64,000 nt of DNA from Bifidobacterium olomucense (lineage in GTDB: Bacteria; Actinomycetota; Actinomycetes; Actinomycetales; Bifidobacteriaceae). Made by a program: the position numbers and the translations under genes. Shown one piece after another: positions 54,555 to 63,336 of the stretch. The stretch is taken from positions 124,001-188,000 of the forward strand of contig NZ_JAAIIG010000005.1 of NCBI RefSeq assembly GCF_012932375.1, given 5' to 3'. The notes under the pieces are model-generated. The model was not told the DNA's origin and did no database searches. It saw nothing but the letters and a program-made list of their open reading frames with translations. Numbering within the stretch: position 1 is the first letter of the stretch; the number at the start of each line of letters is the position of its first letter.

Positions 54555-55481
54555 TCATCGTCGAATTTCGCTGTGCTTGCGGAACTCCATGGGGGTCAGG
54601 CCGGTTTTACGCTTGAATGCGGCGCAGAAGGAGCTGGTGTCGGTGAAGCCGCATTCCTCGCAGAGCTGGCGCAGCGAGATATCCGAATTGATCAGACGAT
54701 ATTTCGCCGCATGCATGCGGGCGTCCAGCACGTAGGCGTACGGCGTGTAGCCGGTTTCCTTTTTGAAGACGCGAATGAAATGATATTCGCTCATGTACAC
54801 CAGTCCGGCCAGCTCGCCCACGGTCAGCGGCTCGTTCAAATGGTTGGCGATATACGCCAGCACGCTTTCGATGGCATGTGGCCCTCGGCGGGCGGCGAGT
54901 CCGGAGGCTCCGCCGAGGGCCGACGCTGCCGAGCCTGAGCCGCCGTCAACCGGAGCCGACGCCGCGTCGTCCGCGCCCAGCGCAAACTCGGTGAGCACAT
55001 CCGTGATGTACTTGGCCATCAACGGTTCCGAAATACGCGCGGCCATATGGAACGTTTCGTAGATTTTCGTCAACTGGGTGATCGCGTATCCTGGTTCGCG
55101 CAGCGAGAACACCGAGCCGAGTCGTTCGTGAATCAGCTCGTAATAGGCGCGCGCGGTAGGGCCGTCGAAGTGCAGCCACAGCACGTCGCTGTCTTCGGCG
55201 GTGCTGTAGGAGTGATGGGCGTAGCAGTCGACCAGCACGAAGTCGCCGGCAGAGGCATGCTGTGCGCTTTCGCCGAACTTCGACACCACGTCGAACGAGC
55301 CGGAGCGGATCGCCATAATCAGGAAACTGTCGAACGAGCTGCGCTCCTGCCGGTAGCCGGCCTCGTAATGGAAGAACCCTGCGCGCAGCGGATGCAGGAA
55401 CGTGCGCAGCGCCGTTTTGCTGGGTGTGTAGATATAGAATTCCGAACCTTCATTGGTTATGCCATGTTCCGCCGGCTTCAT
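54555..55481 (-). CDS. AraC-family transcriptional regulator
   Basis: Regulator of 308 residues. The N-terminal cupin-like sugar-sensing domain (GDFVLVDCYAHHSY, VLWLHFDGPTARAYYEL) and the C-terminal double helix-turn-helix (ESVLAYIANHLNEPLTVGELAGLVYMSEYHFIRVFKKETGYTPYAYV, LCEECGFTDTSSFCAAFKRKTGLTPMEFR) are clear. ATG 55481 has AAGGAGG upstream. It is divergent from the DUF5107 gene. Shared sites at 55604 and 61870 suggest that it controls that gene and the ABC importer beyond. Confidence 0.92.
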   Translation of the reverse strand: MKPAEHGITNEGSEFYIYTPSKTALRTFLHPLRAGFFHYEAGYRQERSSFDSFLIMAIRSGSFDVVSKFGESAQHASAGDFVLVDCYAHHSYSTAEDSDVLWLHFDGPTARAYYELIHERLGSVFSLREPGYAITQLTKIYETFHMAARISEPLMAKYITDVLTEFALGADDAASAPVDGGSGSAASALGGASGLAARRGPHAIESVLAYIANHLNEPLTVGELAGLVYMSEYHFIRVFKKETGYTPYAYVLDARMHAAKYRLINSDISLRQLCEECGFTDTSSFCAAFKRKTGLTPMEFRKHSEIRR

Positions 55482-55603
55482 CGCCGCCTCCTTGTGCTGG
55501 CTTTGGGCTACGTTGACTTGCGTTACGTGGTGCCAAGCCACGTCACGTTGCGCTGAGCCGCGCCGGGCCGCATCGATCCGCTACTTTGCAACCGCGCCAG
55601 TCA

Positions 55604-55634
55604 AATAGCAATTATTTCATATTGAAGAACAATT
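55604..55634. promoter_or_regulatory. AraC-type site upstream of the DUF5107 gene
   Basis: AATAGCAATTATTTCATA starting at 55604, then TTG and CAATT at offset 26, matches the sequence at 61870 in 19 of 21 bases, with CAATT at the same offset. It lies in the divergent AraC/DUF5107 region. Confidence 0.6.
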
Positions 55635-55753
55635 ACTCTAGATGTCAACGATATTTTCGGCCATAGACTAAAGGCAATCAATCAAAAGATTGTGGCTCGC
55701 ATGAGTCAAGAAGAACGCAACAACGGTAAACACTACAACGAAGTGGAGCAATC

Positions 55754-58700
55754 ATGGCCGTTACCATTCAGGACACCGTCATCACTATCCCGACCTACGG
55801 GATCGGAGCTGCGGACAAGAACCCGCAGTTCATCGAAAAGCGCGTCTACCAGGGCAGCTCTGGCCGCGTCTACCCATACCCGGTGATCGAAACCATCAGC
55901 GACGAGAAGCGCGACAAGGCCTACAAGGCCGTGATCATCGAGAATGAATACCTCGAAATCACCGTGCTTCCCGAACTCGGCGGACGTATCCAGTACGCCA
56001 AGGACAAGACCAACAATTACGACTTCGTCTACCGTAACGACGTCATCAAGCCGGCGCTTGTGGGCCTGACCGGCCCGTGGATCTCCGGCGGCATCGAATT
56101 CAACTGGCCGCAGCATCACCGCCCGACCACCTACTCGCCGGTGGACTACGACATCAAAGACCTGCCGGACGGCGGCAAGGCGGTGCTCTGCCACGACACC
56201 GATCAGATGTACGGCACCCAGGTGGTCACCACCATCGCCCTGCATCCCGGCAAAGCCTACATCGAAATCACCGCACAGCTGTACAACGGCACCGCACTGC
56301 CGCAGACCTTCCTGTGGTGGGCGAACCCGGCCGTACCGGTCAACGAGCACACCAAAACCGTGATGCCGCCGGATGTAACCGCAGTCATGGACCACGGCAA
56401 GCGCGACGTCTCCCGGTACCCGATCGCCACCGGCACCTACTACAAGCATGACTATTCGCGCGGCGTGGACATCGGCCGCTACAAGAACGTGCCGGTGCCG
56501 ACCAGCTACATGGCCGCACACTCCGACTACAACTTCGTCGGCGGCTATGATTTCGGCGTCGGCGCAGGCATTCTGCACGTGGCCGACCACCACGTGAGCC
56601 CCGGCAAGAAGCAGTGGACCTGGGGCAACGGCGACTTCGGCCGCGCCTGGGACCGCAACCTGACCGACGCCAACGGCCCGTACGTGGAGCTGATGACCGG
56701 CGTCTTCACCGACAACCAGCCCGACTTCACCTGGTTGAAGCCCTACGAAGGCAAGACCTTCACCCAGTACTTCATGCCGTACAAGGCCGTGGGCCAGGTC
56801 AAGAACGCGTCCATCAAGGCCGCCGTGAACCTGGAGATCGGCCCGGAGGACACGTTCGGTGCCGCCGGCGAGGTCGAAGGCATCGAAGCTCAGGGCTTGA
56901 AGGCCGGGCAGGGCCGCGTGACCGTGTACGCCACCAGCGTGTATGAGAACGCCACCGTCACCGTGACCACCAAGGGCGGCAAGACGCTGTACTCCTACAC
57001 CGGCACGATCAGCCCGAACGACATCGTCCGCGCCGAATTCGAAACCGGCGAGGTTCCGGCCACCGAAATCACCGCCACCGTAGCGGACGCGAACGGCACC
57101 GTGCTCATCGACTACACCCCGCAACCAAAGAAGATCGACAAACTGCCGGAGCCGGCCAAGGCCGCCGACGAACCGGCGAAGATCGCCACTAACGAGGAGC
57201 TGCTGCTCGCCGGTCTGCATCTGGAACAGTACCGTCACGCCACCTACATGCCGGACCCGTACTACCTCGAAGGCCTGAAGCGCGACCCGCAAGACGCCCG
57301 CATCAACAATGCGTACGGCCGTCTGCAGCTGCGCCGCGGTGTGTTCGATTGCGCCGAAGCCCACTTCCGCTCGGCAATCAAGCGTTTGACCAAGCACAAC
57401 ACCCAGCCGTACGATTCCGAGCCGCACTACAACCTTGGCTTGGTCCTGTTCCTGCAGGGCAGGTATGACGAGGCGTTCGACGCCTTCTTCAAGGCCACCT
57501 GGGACGATACGCAGAAGGAACGCGCCTTCTTCTACATGGCCGCCATCGCCGCCCGCCGAGGCGACTTCGCGGACGCGCTGGAATACGTGAACAACGCGCT
57601 GACCCGCAACACCATGAACATCAAGGCCCGCGGCCTGAAGGCCTACGTGCTGCGCAAGCTCGGACGTACGGACGAGGCCGCGACAGCGCTCGCCGAAAAC
57701 CTCGCCATCGATGAGTTCGACTTCGTTTCCGGATACGAGCGTGTGCTCGCCGGGGGAGAGCCGGCCGAACTGCAGCGTCTGATGCGCGGCTTCTTCGAAA
57801 ACTATCTGCAGGCCGCCCGCGACTATGCGCTGTTCGGTGCCTATGAGGAGGCGCTGGACTTGCTTGCCGAAGCCGATCAGTCGAAGCCGATGGTCAAGTA
57901 TTACGAAGGCTACTATCTTGCCGAACTGGGCCGTGATCTTGGTGCCAAGGCCGCGTTCGAGGCCGCCGAGGCCGCGCCAAGCGACTACTGCTTCCCGAAC
58001 AAGCTGGAGGATATCGCGCCGCTTGAGAAGGCCATCGCAGTGGTGGACGGCGCCAAGGCCCCGTACTACCTCGGCTGCCTCTACTACGACAAGGTGCAGG
58101 CCGACAAAGCCATCGCCCTGTGGGAGCAGTCGCGCGATCTTGACCCTGAATTCCCGACCGTACACCGCAATCTGGCGCTCGCCTACTACAACAAGCGCGG
58201 TGACGCGGCGGCTGCCAAGGTCGAAATCGAACAGGCCTACGCACTGGACGAATCCGATGCCCGCGTGTTCTTGGAAACCGACCAGCTGCATCGCAAGATC
58301 GGCTGGACCTACGCCCAGCGTCTCACCGAGTTCGAAAAGCATCTCGACGTGGTGGCCAAGCGCGACGACTTGTTCATCGAATACCTGACCGTGCTCAACC
58401 TGACCGGCAACTACGCCAAGGCCTACGAGCTGATGAGCCAGCGCCGCTTCCACCCGTGGGAGGGCGGCGAAGGCAAGATCACCGGCCAGTACCGCATCGC
58501 ACTGACCCTGCTCGCCAAGGATGCGATGGCGGCCGGCGACTGGGCCAAGGCCAAGGAACTGCTGGTCAAGACGCTCGTCTACCCCGAGAACTTGGGCGAA
58601 GGCAAGCTCGAAGGCCAGAAGGACAACGATATCCACTACTACCTCGGTGTGGTGGAGCGCGCACTTGGCGACGAGGAAGCGGCCCGCGCTGAATTCCGTC

Positions 58701-59098
58701 AGGCCACCATCGGCCCCGACGAGGTGAAGGGCGCGATGTACTACAACGACCAGCCCGCCGAAATGATCCTCTTCCAAGGTCTCGCCCACAAGGCGCTTGG
58801 CGAGGAAGGCCCGGCCAACGCCCGATTCTACCGTCTGCTGGACTACGGTGAGCAGCACCTCGACGATCAGGTCAAGATCGATTACTTCGCCGTCTCCCTG
58901 CCGGACTTCCTCATCTTCGAAAACGACTACACGAAGATGAACCGCGTCCACTGCGAATACCTGATGGGACTCGCGAACATCGGCCGCGGCGAACGCGAGG
59001 AAGCCGAACGTTTCCTCACCGAAGCCCTGGGCGCAGACCCCAGCCACATCCAGGCCAACCTGTTCACCGATGAGGTGATGAATCGTCACGTGCTGTGA
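55754..59098 (+). CDS. DUF5107 and TPR-repeat protein, carbohydrate-related, function unknown
   Basis: Large protein of 1,114 residues without signal peptide or membrane segments, so cytoplasmic. The N-terminal ~340 residues match the DUF5107 type: a galactose-mutarotase/glycosidase-like beta-sandwich with LEITVLPELGGRIQYAKDK, WISGGIEFNWPQHHRPTTY and WWANPAVPVNEHT. Residues from about 340 to 460 are beta-rich. The rest is a long run of tetratricopeptide-like helices (INNAYGRLQLRRGVFDCAEAHFRSAI, FPTVHRNLALAYYNKRGD and others). GGAG precedes the ATG. Context (AraC, CdaR, glycerate kinase, sugar importer) points to a carbohydrate-active enzyme; I cannot name the reaction. Confidence 0.82.
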   Translation: MAVTIQDTVITIPTYGIGAADKNPQFIEKRVYQGSSGRVYPYPVIETISDEKRDKAYKAVIIENEYLEITVLPELGGRIQYAKDKTNNYDFVYRNDVIKPALVGLTGPWISGGIEFNWPQHHRPTTYSPVDYDIKDLPDGGKAVLCHDTDQMYGTQVVTTIALHPGKAYIEITAQLYNGTALPQTFLWWANPAVPVNEHTKTVMPPDVTAVMDHGKRDVSRYPIATGTYYKHDYSRGVDIGRYKNVPVPTSYMAAHSDYNFVGGYDFGVGAGILHVADHHVSPGKKQWTWGNGDFGRAWDRNLTDANGPYVELMTGVFTDNQPDFTWLKPYEGKTFTQYFMPYKAVGQVKNASIKAAVNLEIGPEDTFGAAGEVEGIEAQGLKAGQGRVTVYATSVYENATVTVTTKGGKTLYSYTGTISPNDIVRAEFETGEVPATEITATVADANGTVLIDYTPQPKKIDKLPEPAKAADEPAKIATNEELLLAGLHLEQYRHATYMPDPYYLEGLKRDPQDARINNAYGRLQLRRGVFDCAEAHFRSAIKRLTKHNTQPYDSEPHYNLGLVLFLQGRYDEAFDAFFKATWDDTQKERAFFYMAAIAARRGDFADALEYVNNALTRNTMNIKARGLKAYVLRKLGRTDEAATALAENLAIDEFDFVSGYERVLAGGEPAELQRLMRGFFENYLQAARDYALFGAYEEALDLLAEADQSKPMVKYYEGYYLAELGRDLGAKAAFEAAEAAPSDYCFPNKLEDIAPLEKAIAVVDGAKAPYYLGCLYYDKVQADKAIALWEQSRDLDPEFPTVHRNLALAYYNKRGDAAAAKVEIEQAYALDESDARVFLETDQLHRKIGWTYAQRLTEFEKHLDVVAKRDDLFIEYLTVLNLTGNYAKAYELMSQRRFHPWEGGEGKITGQYRIALTLLAKDAMAAGDWAKAKELLVKTLVYPENLGEGKLEGQKDNDIHYYLGVVERALGDEEAARAEFRQATIGPDEVKGAMYYNDQPAEMILFQGLAHKALGEEGPANARFYRLLDYGEQHLDDQVKIDYFAVSLPDFLIFENDYTKMNRVHCEYLMGLANIGRGEREEAERFLTEALGADPSHIQANLFTDEVMNRHVL

Positions 59099-59116
59099 TG
59101 TCCTGTGAACATCTGT

Positions 59117-59152
59117 GCGCCGGCTCCCTGTCTTCCGAGGGGGAGCCGGCGC
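59117..59152 (+). terminator. Terminator after the DUF5107 gene
   Basis: GCGCCGGCTCCC (59117-59128) pairs perfectly with GGGAGCCGGCGC (59141-59152), between convergent genes. Confidence 0.75.
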
Positions 59153-59210
59153 TTCCGTATGCCGTAAGCGAGGCCGTGCGTCACGTACCGCGCGTCGCGT
59201 GCCGCGCTGA

Positions 59211-60467
59211 TCATGGAGTAGTCCGCCAGAACTTCAGCAGTCGCCGCAGCGCAAACGCCAAGGCCAGCAACGTGTAGTCGCCTAAATCACGCGGATTGTA
59301 ACCGGTTGCGCGAGCGATTTTATTGAGTCGATTCTGCACGGTGTTCTTATGGAGAAACAGCTCCTCGGCCGTGTGCCCGATGCTGCCGTTGTGCCGCGTG
59401 TACGCGTCGAACAGTACAGCCGCCTCGTCCTTCTCCTTCTCGGTGAGGCCGTCCAAAATCCGATTCGAGAAACGTTCGGCAGTCGTATCTTTGATCGCGC
59501 ACAACGCCATGCCCAGCGTGGAATCGTCATAGTCCAGTGTACGTGGGTAACCGGTGCTGATTTCAGGGGCGACTGCAACTGCAGTCTCCGCGCCGGCCGC
59601 AATGTTGCGTTGCCGATGCAGAAACGCCAGCCATAATTCGGCGCTGCGCGCTTGCAGATACGCTTCTCGATAGTCGGCAATAGCGTCTACCGGCTCACTG
59701 ACGCCGAACACCAACGGATACCCGGTGGATTGGGACACCGCTTGCGAAATGCGGTCGAGCACTTCCCGATGCGCAGTGGTGCCGGAGCCGACGACGCTAC
59801 TGTCTGCGGCGAGAATCAAACGAAATTCGCCACCGTATATGGAATACAGACTGTGCGGCTGATCTGTCATAAGGCGATCGACCATATCGTAGGTGCTGTC
59901 TTGCGTGATGTCGTTGTGTACCGTGCCGACGCGCTGCACGGTCCTGTTGCGCAGCTCCTGCGGCACATGCAGCCGCCCTACCGCCACCACACGCGGCACG
60001 GTGAGATCCACGCTCAACGTGTCCGTCAGGTAGCCGATCAACCCGGTATCCGGCTGTGGCGCGATCAACAGATTCGTGAGGTTCGCGGCCATCATGCGTC
60101 TATCGAACCGGGAGACCTGCTCCATGTTTTCGCGCACCAAAATCTCGGTCATCTTCTTGATGACGTTGCCGAACGGCTCCACTTCGGCGCGCTGGCCGGT
60201 GATGCCGATCACGGCGATCACCGCGTCGCCCTGCATCACCGGCACATTGATGCCGTCACGCGCGCCGGCGAACGGATGCTTGGCGTCCACCGCCACGCTT
60301 TGCTTGGTGCGTGCGGCGAGCCGCGCGGCCTCATGATCGGTGTCCACGCGGGTAGGATCGGTGCTGGCGATGATATGGCCGTTGGTGTCGAAGAAGTTGA
60401 TGTCGTGGCTTAACGCGCCTTTGATGTTCTCCACGATGGTGGAGGCGATGCGTGGGTCGATGTCCAT
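59211..60467 (-). CDS. CdaR-family sugar diacid regulator
   Basis: Regulator of 418 residues. The N-terminal sugar-diacid recognition domain (NINFFDTNGHIIASTDPTRVDT-like region near residue 23, INVPVMQGDAVIAVIGITG) is followed by a central domain and the C-terminal PucR-type helix-turn-helix (SIGHTAEELFLHKNTVQNRLNKIARATGYNPRDL). In Escherichia CdaR activates glycerate/glucarate genes; here it is divergent from glycerate kinase, so glycerate or a related acid is the likely signal. AAAGGAG precedes the ATG. Confidence 0.9.
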   Translation of the reverse strand: MDIDPRIASTIVENIKGALSHDINFFDTNGHIIASTDPTRVDTDHEAARLAARTKQSVAVDAKHPFAGARDGINVPVMQGDAVIAVIGITGQRAEVEPFGNVIKKMTEILVRENMEQVSRFDRRMMAANLTNLLIAPQPDTGLIGYLTDTLSVDLTVPRVVAVGRLHVPQELRNRTVQRVGTVHNDITQDSTYDMVDRLMTDQPHSLYSIYGGEFRLILAADSSVVGSGTTAHREVLDRISQAVSQSTGYPLVFGVSEPVDAIADYREAYLQARSAELWLAFLHRQRNIAAGAETAVAVAPEISTGYPRTLDYDDSTLGMALCAIKDTTAERFSNRILDGLTEKEKDEAAVLFDAYTRHNGSIGHTAEELFLHKNTVQNRLNKIARATGYNPRDLGDYTLLALAFALRRLLKFWRTTP

Positions 60468-60525
60468 CTTCGGCTCCTTTGCTTGGCTCGACTGCCTTGG
60501 TTGCTACGACTGCTTGAACCCTCCA

Positions 60526-60547
60526 TATATGGTACCTGTACCATATA
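60526..60547. promoter_or_regulatory. Palindromic operator between cdaR-like gene and glycerate kinase
   Basis: TATATGGTAC and GTACCATATA are perfect 10-bp arms around CT. Related half-sites (ATATACC around 60587-60593, GGTATAT around 60646-60652) lie closer to the kinase start. These are candidate CdaR sites. Confidence 0.6.
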
Positions 60548-60681
60548 AATCCGTGAATTGCTTGGGTTTTATGGCCTCAAGATAGTTGTATATACCATGT
60601 GCTGTCGGTGATACTAGTACCGTCCACAACAACGATGGGCATACGGTATATCAAGGAACGCGCTGTGCGGGAGGTGCTCAA

Positions 60682-61833
60682 GTGAAGTTCGTCATCGCTC
60701 CTGATTCGTTCAAAAACTGCATGACCGCGCGCGAGGCGGCCGAAGCCATCCGCTCCGGGCTTGCCGTGGTGTTCCCCGATGCCGACTACGACATGGTGCC
60801 GATGGCGGACGGGGGCGAAGGTACGGTACAAGCGCTGGTGGATGCCACCGGCGGCACCTTGCGCCAGACCACAGTGCTCGATCCGCTGCAACGGCCCGTA
60901 CTTGCGACCTATGGATTGCTGGGGGTTGACGGTGACGCACCAACCGCGGTCATCGAAATGGCCGCCGCCTCGGGCATCGGTTTCGTAGACGAGTCCACGG
61001 AAAATCCGCTCGCCGCCACCACTTACGGGACTGGGCAGCTCATCCGCGCGGCCCTCGATGATGGTGCCGAACGCATCATCATCGGCATCGGTGGTTCGGC
61101 CACCAACGATGGCGGGGCCGGCATGGCCGAAGCGTTGGGGGTCGGATTCCTCGATGCTCGCGGCAACGCCATCAAGCGTGGGGGAGGTGCTCTCAGCCAA
61201 CTGAGCACTATCGATACCGCCGGTCTCGACCCACGTCTGAAGAGCACGGAGATCCTCATCGCCTCCGATGTGGATAACCCGCTGACCGGTCCGCACGGCG
61301 CGTCCGCCGTGTTCGGTCCGCAAAAAGGTGCCACGCCGGCGATGGTCGGTCAGTTGGACAAGGCCCTTGTCCATTACGCCGCGTTGATCAAGGATCAACT
61401 CGGTTGCGACGTGGCCCGCATTCCGGGCGCAGGCGCGGCCGGTGGTCTTGGCGCGGGATTGCTGGCCTTCACCGACGCGCGCATGCAATCCGGCGTGGAA
61501 ATCGTGGCGCAAACCGTGCGGCTTGCGCAAAGGGCCGCAGATGCCGATTACTGCATCACCGGCGAAGGCGGCATCGATGCGCAAACCCAATACGGCAAAA
61601 CGCCGATGGGCGTGGCGCGAACCGTGCGCCAGGGCAATCCGCATATCGGCGTCATCGCTCTGGCCGGATATGTAGGCAGCGGCATCGGCCCACTCTACGA
61701 TCTTGGCATCGATGCGATATTCGGCATTGCTCCGGGAGCGACCACGTTGGCGCAGGCGCTTGCCGATGGACCGCGAAACCTTGCGCGCGCGGCCGAAAAT
61801 GTTGCCCGGCTGATTGCGCTGAGCCAGCGGTGA
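60682..61833 (+). CDS. Glycerate kinase (type 1)
   Basis: Phosphorylates glycerate to phosphoglycerate, feeding lower glycolysis. The 383 residues show FVIAPDSFKNCMTAREAAEAI at the start, MADGGEGTVQALV, IGIGGSATNDGGAGMAEALG, NPLTGPHGASAVFGPQKG and ITGEGGIDAQTQYGKTPMGVA, all characteristic of the GarK/GlxK family. The start is GTG 60682 with GGGAGG at good spacing; the longer reading from 60586 runs through the promoter. It is divergent from the CdaR regulator and upstream of the ABC operon. Confidence 0.93.
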   Translation: MKFVIAPDSFKNCMTAREAAEAIRSGLAVVFPDADYDMVPMADGGEGTVQALVDATGGTLRQTTVLDPLQRPVLATYGLLGVDGDAPTAVIEMAAASGIGFVDESTENPLAATTYGTGQLIRAALDDGAERIIIGIGGSATNDGGAGMAEALGVGFLDARGNAIKRGGGALSQLSTIDTAGLDPRLKSTEILIASDVDNPLTGPHGASAVFGPQKGATPAMVGQLDKALVHYAALIKDQLGCDVARIPGAGAAGGLGAGLLAFTDARMQSGVEIVAQTVRLAQRAADADYCITGEGGIDAQTQYGKTPMGVARTVRQGNPHIGVIALAGYVGSGIGPLYDLGIDAIFGIAPGATTLAQALADGPRNLARAAENVARLIALSQR

Positions 61834-61869
61834 AGTCGGCGGCGCTATGCCCGACAATCACCCATAGCC

Positions 61870-61940
61870 AATAGCAATAATTTCATACTGGCGCGCAATT
61901 TATGCCGGTAAATCAGGCGAATAGCGCAATAGTATGAAAT
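61870..61940. promoter_or_regulatory. AraC-type sites upstream of the second ABC operon
   Basis: AATAGCAATAATTTCATA starting at 61870 repeats the 55604 site. ATTTCATACT (61880-61889) recurs inverted as AGTATGAAAT (61931-61940), giving two half-sites 51 bp apart. They lie 130-200 bp upstream of the binding-protein start. Confidence 0.6.
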
Positions 61941-62071
61941 CAATAACAGCAAAGCAGCAACCAGAACGAAGCAGTTCGGCAGTCGCTTTGGAATACACCT
62001 TTGGCGTGATATGCGTCCAATCCCCCAACCAGCAGGCTTGGCGCAAGCATGCCCTGATGAAAGGAACCATC

Positions 62072-63325
62072 ATGAAGAAAACTTGGCAGACCATCGTCGG
62101 CGCCGGTGCCGCGATCGCCATGATCGCCTCCCTCGCAGGCTGCGGATCAGGCAGCGCATCCGGTAAAACGGAGCTCTCGTTCTTCGCGAACAATACACAG
62201 GACGTCTACCAGCCGGTGATCGACGCGTTCGAAAAGAAGAACCCGGACATCAAAGTCAAGTTCAGCACCACCAACGGTGCCCAGGCCGGCTACCAGCAGA
62301 CCTTGCAGACCCGCATCTCCGGCGGCCAGCTTGCCGACGTATATGTGGCGCCTCCCGAGCAGCTGAGCGACCTGGTCAAGAACGGCGTGGCCAAGGACCT
62401 GACCAACGAATCGTTCATGGAGCGCATCGGCGATACGAACAAGGCCCAAGCCAGCGTGGACGGCAAGGTGTACGCCATGTCCATTACCGCATGGACCAAC
62501 GCCTACGCCTACAACAAGGACCTGCTTGCCAAGGCCGGTTACGATTCCATTCCCGAAACCTGGGATGAGTTCATCGACATGTTGAAGGCGCTGAAGGATG
62601 CGGGCGTCGAGAAGCCGTATCTGGAGCCCAAGGCGGGTCTTGGCGCTCTGGTGGAAGGCTGGATCGGCTACGATTCCTCCAAGCAATCCAAGAGCATCGA
62701 TCAGCAGATCGGCGACGGCAGCTCCACCTTCGCCAAGAGCTACACCAAGTACTACAAGGAATGGGCCAAGCTGTTCGACGCCGGCGTGATGGGCTCCGAA
62801 GTCACCGGTCTCGCGGACGATCAGGTCCGCTCCGAATTCGCGGCCGGCCGCCTGGCCGTTATGCCGTCCGGATACTGGGATGTGAACACGTTCAAGGACG
62901 CCGGCATCAACTTCGCATTCGGCCGGATGCCGATGCTGCATAAGGGAGACACGCCTTACGCCCCCGGTGCCGCTGATTCCGGCTACGCCATCAACGCCAA
63001 GATCGATGGAGCCAAGCTCAAGGCCGCCGAATCCTTCCTCGACTTCCTCTCCTCTGAAGAAGGCCTGAAGCTCATCCAAGACAACATGGGTCTGATCCCG
63101 TCCACCAAGAACTACACGCCGGACATCGATGAGACCTTCAAAGAGCCGTACGACCTCTACCTGAAGACCGGCAACGTGTATCTGAACACGCTCGGCTGGC
63201 CCGCCAGCGGCCGCAGCGCCCTGCGCGCCGAAACCTTCGCCCAGCTGCAGCAGGTGGCGCTCGGCTCCATCACCCCGGCTCAGGCCACCGCCAACCTGGA
63301 TACCAAGCTCAAGACGCTGTCCTGA
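62072..63325 (+). CDS. Sugar ABC transporter substrate-binding lipoprotein
   Basis: Surface solute-binding protein of 417 residues with a lipoprotein signal and lipobox LAGC (Cys24), then a family 1 binding fold (ELSFFANNTQDVYQPVIDAFEKKNPDIKVKF, AYNKDLLAKAGYDSIPETWDEF, FAAGRLAVMPSGYWDV). AAAGGA precedes the ATG; a longer frame from 61934 crosses the promoter. It begins a second importer operon in the AraC/CdaR region. The ligand is unknown. Confidence 0.92.
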   Translation: MKKTWQTIVGAGAAIAMIASLAGCGSGSASGKTELSFFANNTQDVYQPVIDAFEKKNPDIKVKFSTTNGAQAGYQQTLQTRISGGQLADVYVAPPEQLSDLVKNGVAKDLTNESFMERIGDTNKAQASVDGKVYAMSITAWTNAYAYNKDLLAKAGYDSIPETWDEFIDMLKALKDAGVEKPYLEPKAGLGALVEGWIGYDSSKQSKSIDQQIGDGSSTFAKSYTKYYKEWAKLFDAGVMGSEVTGLADDQVRSEFAAGRLAVMPSGYWDVNTFKDAGINFAFGRMPMLHKGDTPYAPGAADSGYAINAKIDGAKLKAAESFLDFLSSEEGLKLIQDNMGLIPSTKNYTPDIDETFKEPYDLYLKTGNVYLNTLGWPASGRSALRAETFAQLQQVALGSITPAQATANLDTKLKTLS

Positions 63326-63336
63326 AGGTGAATGAC

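Noticed and set aside
55733-59089. A 1,118-residue open frame antisense to the DUF5107/TPR gene
   Set aside because: Same mirror effect; no start signal, no recognisable domain, repetitive Val/Gly/His/Asp content.
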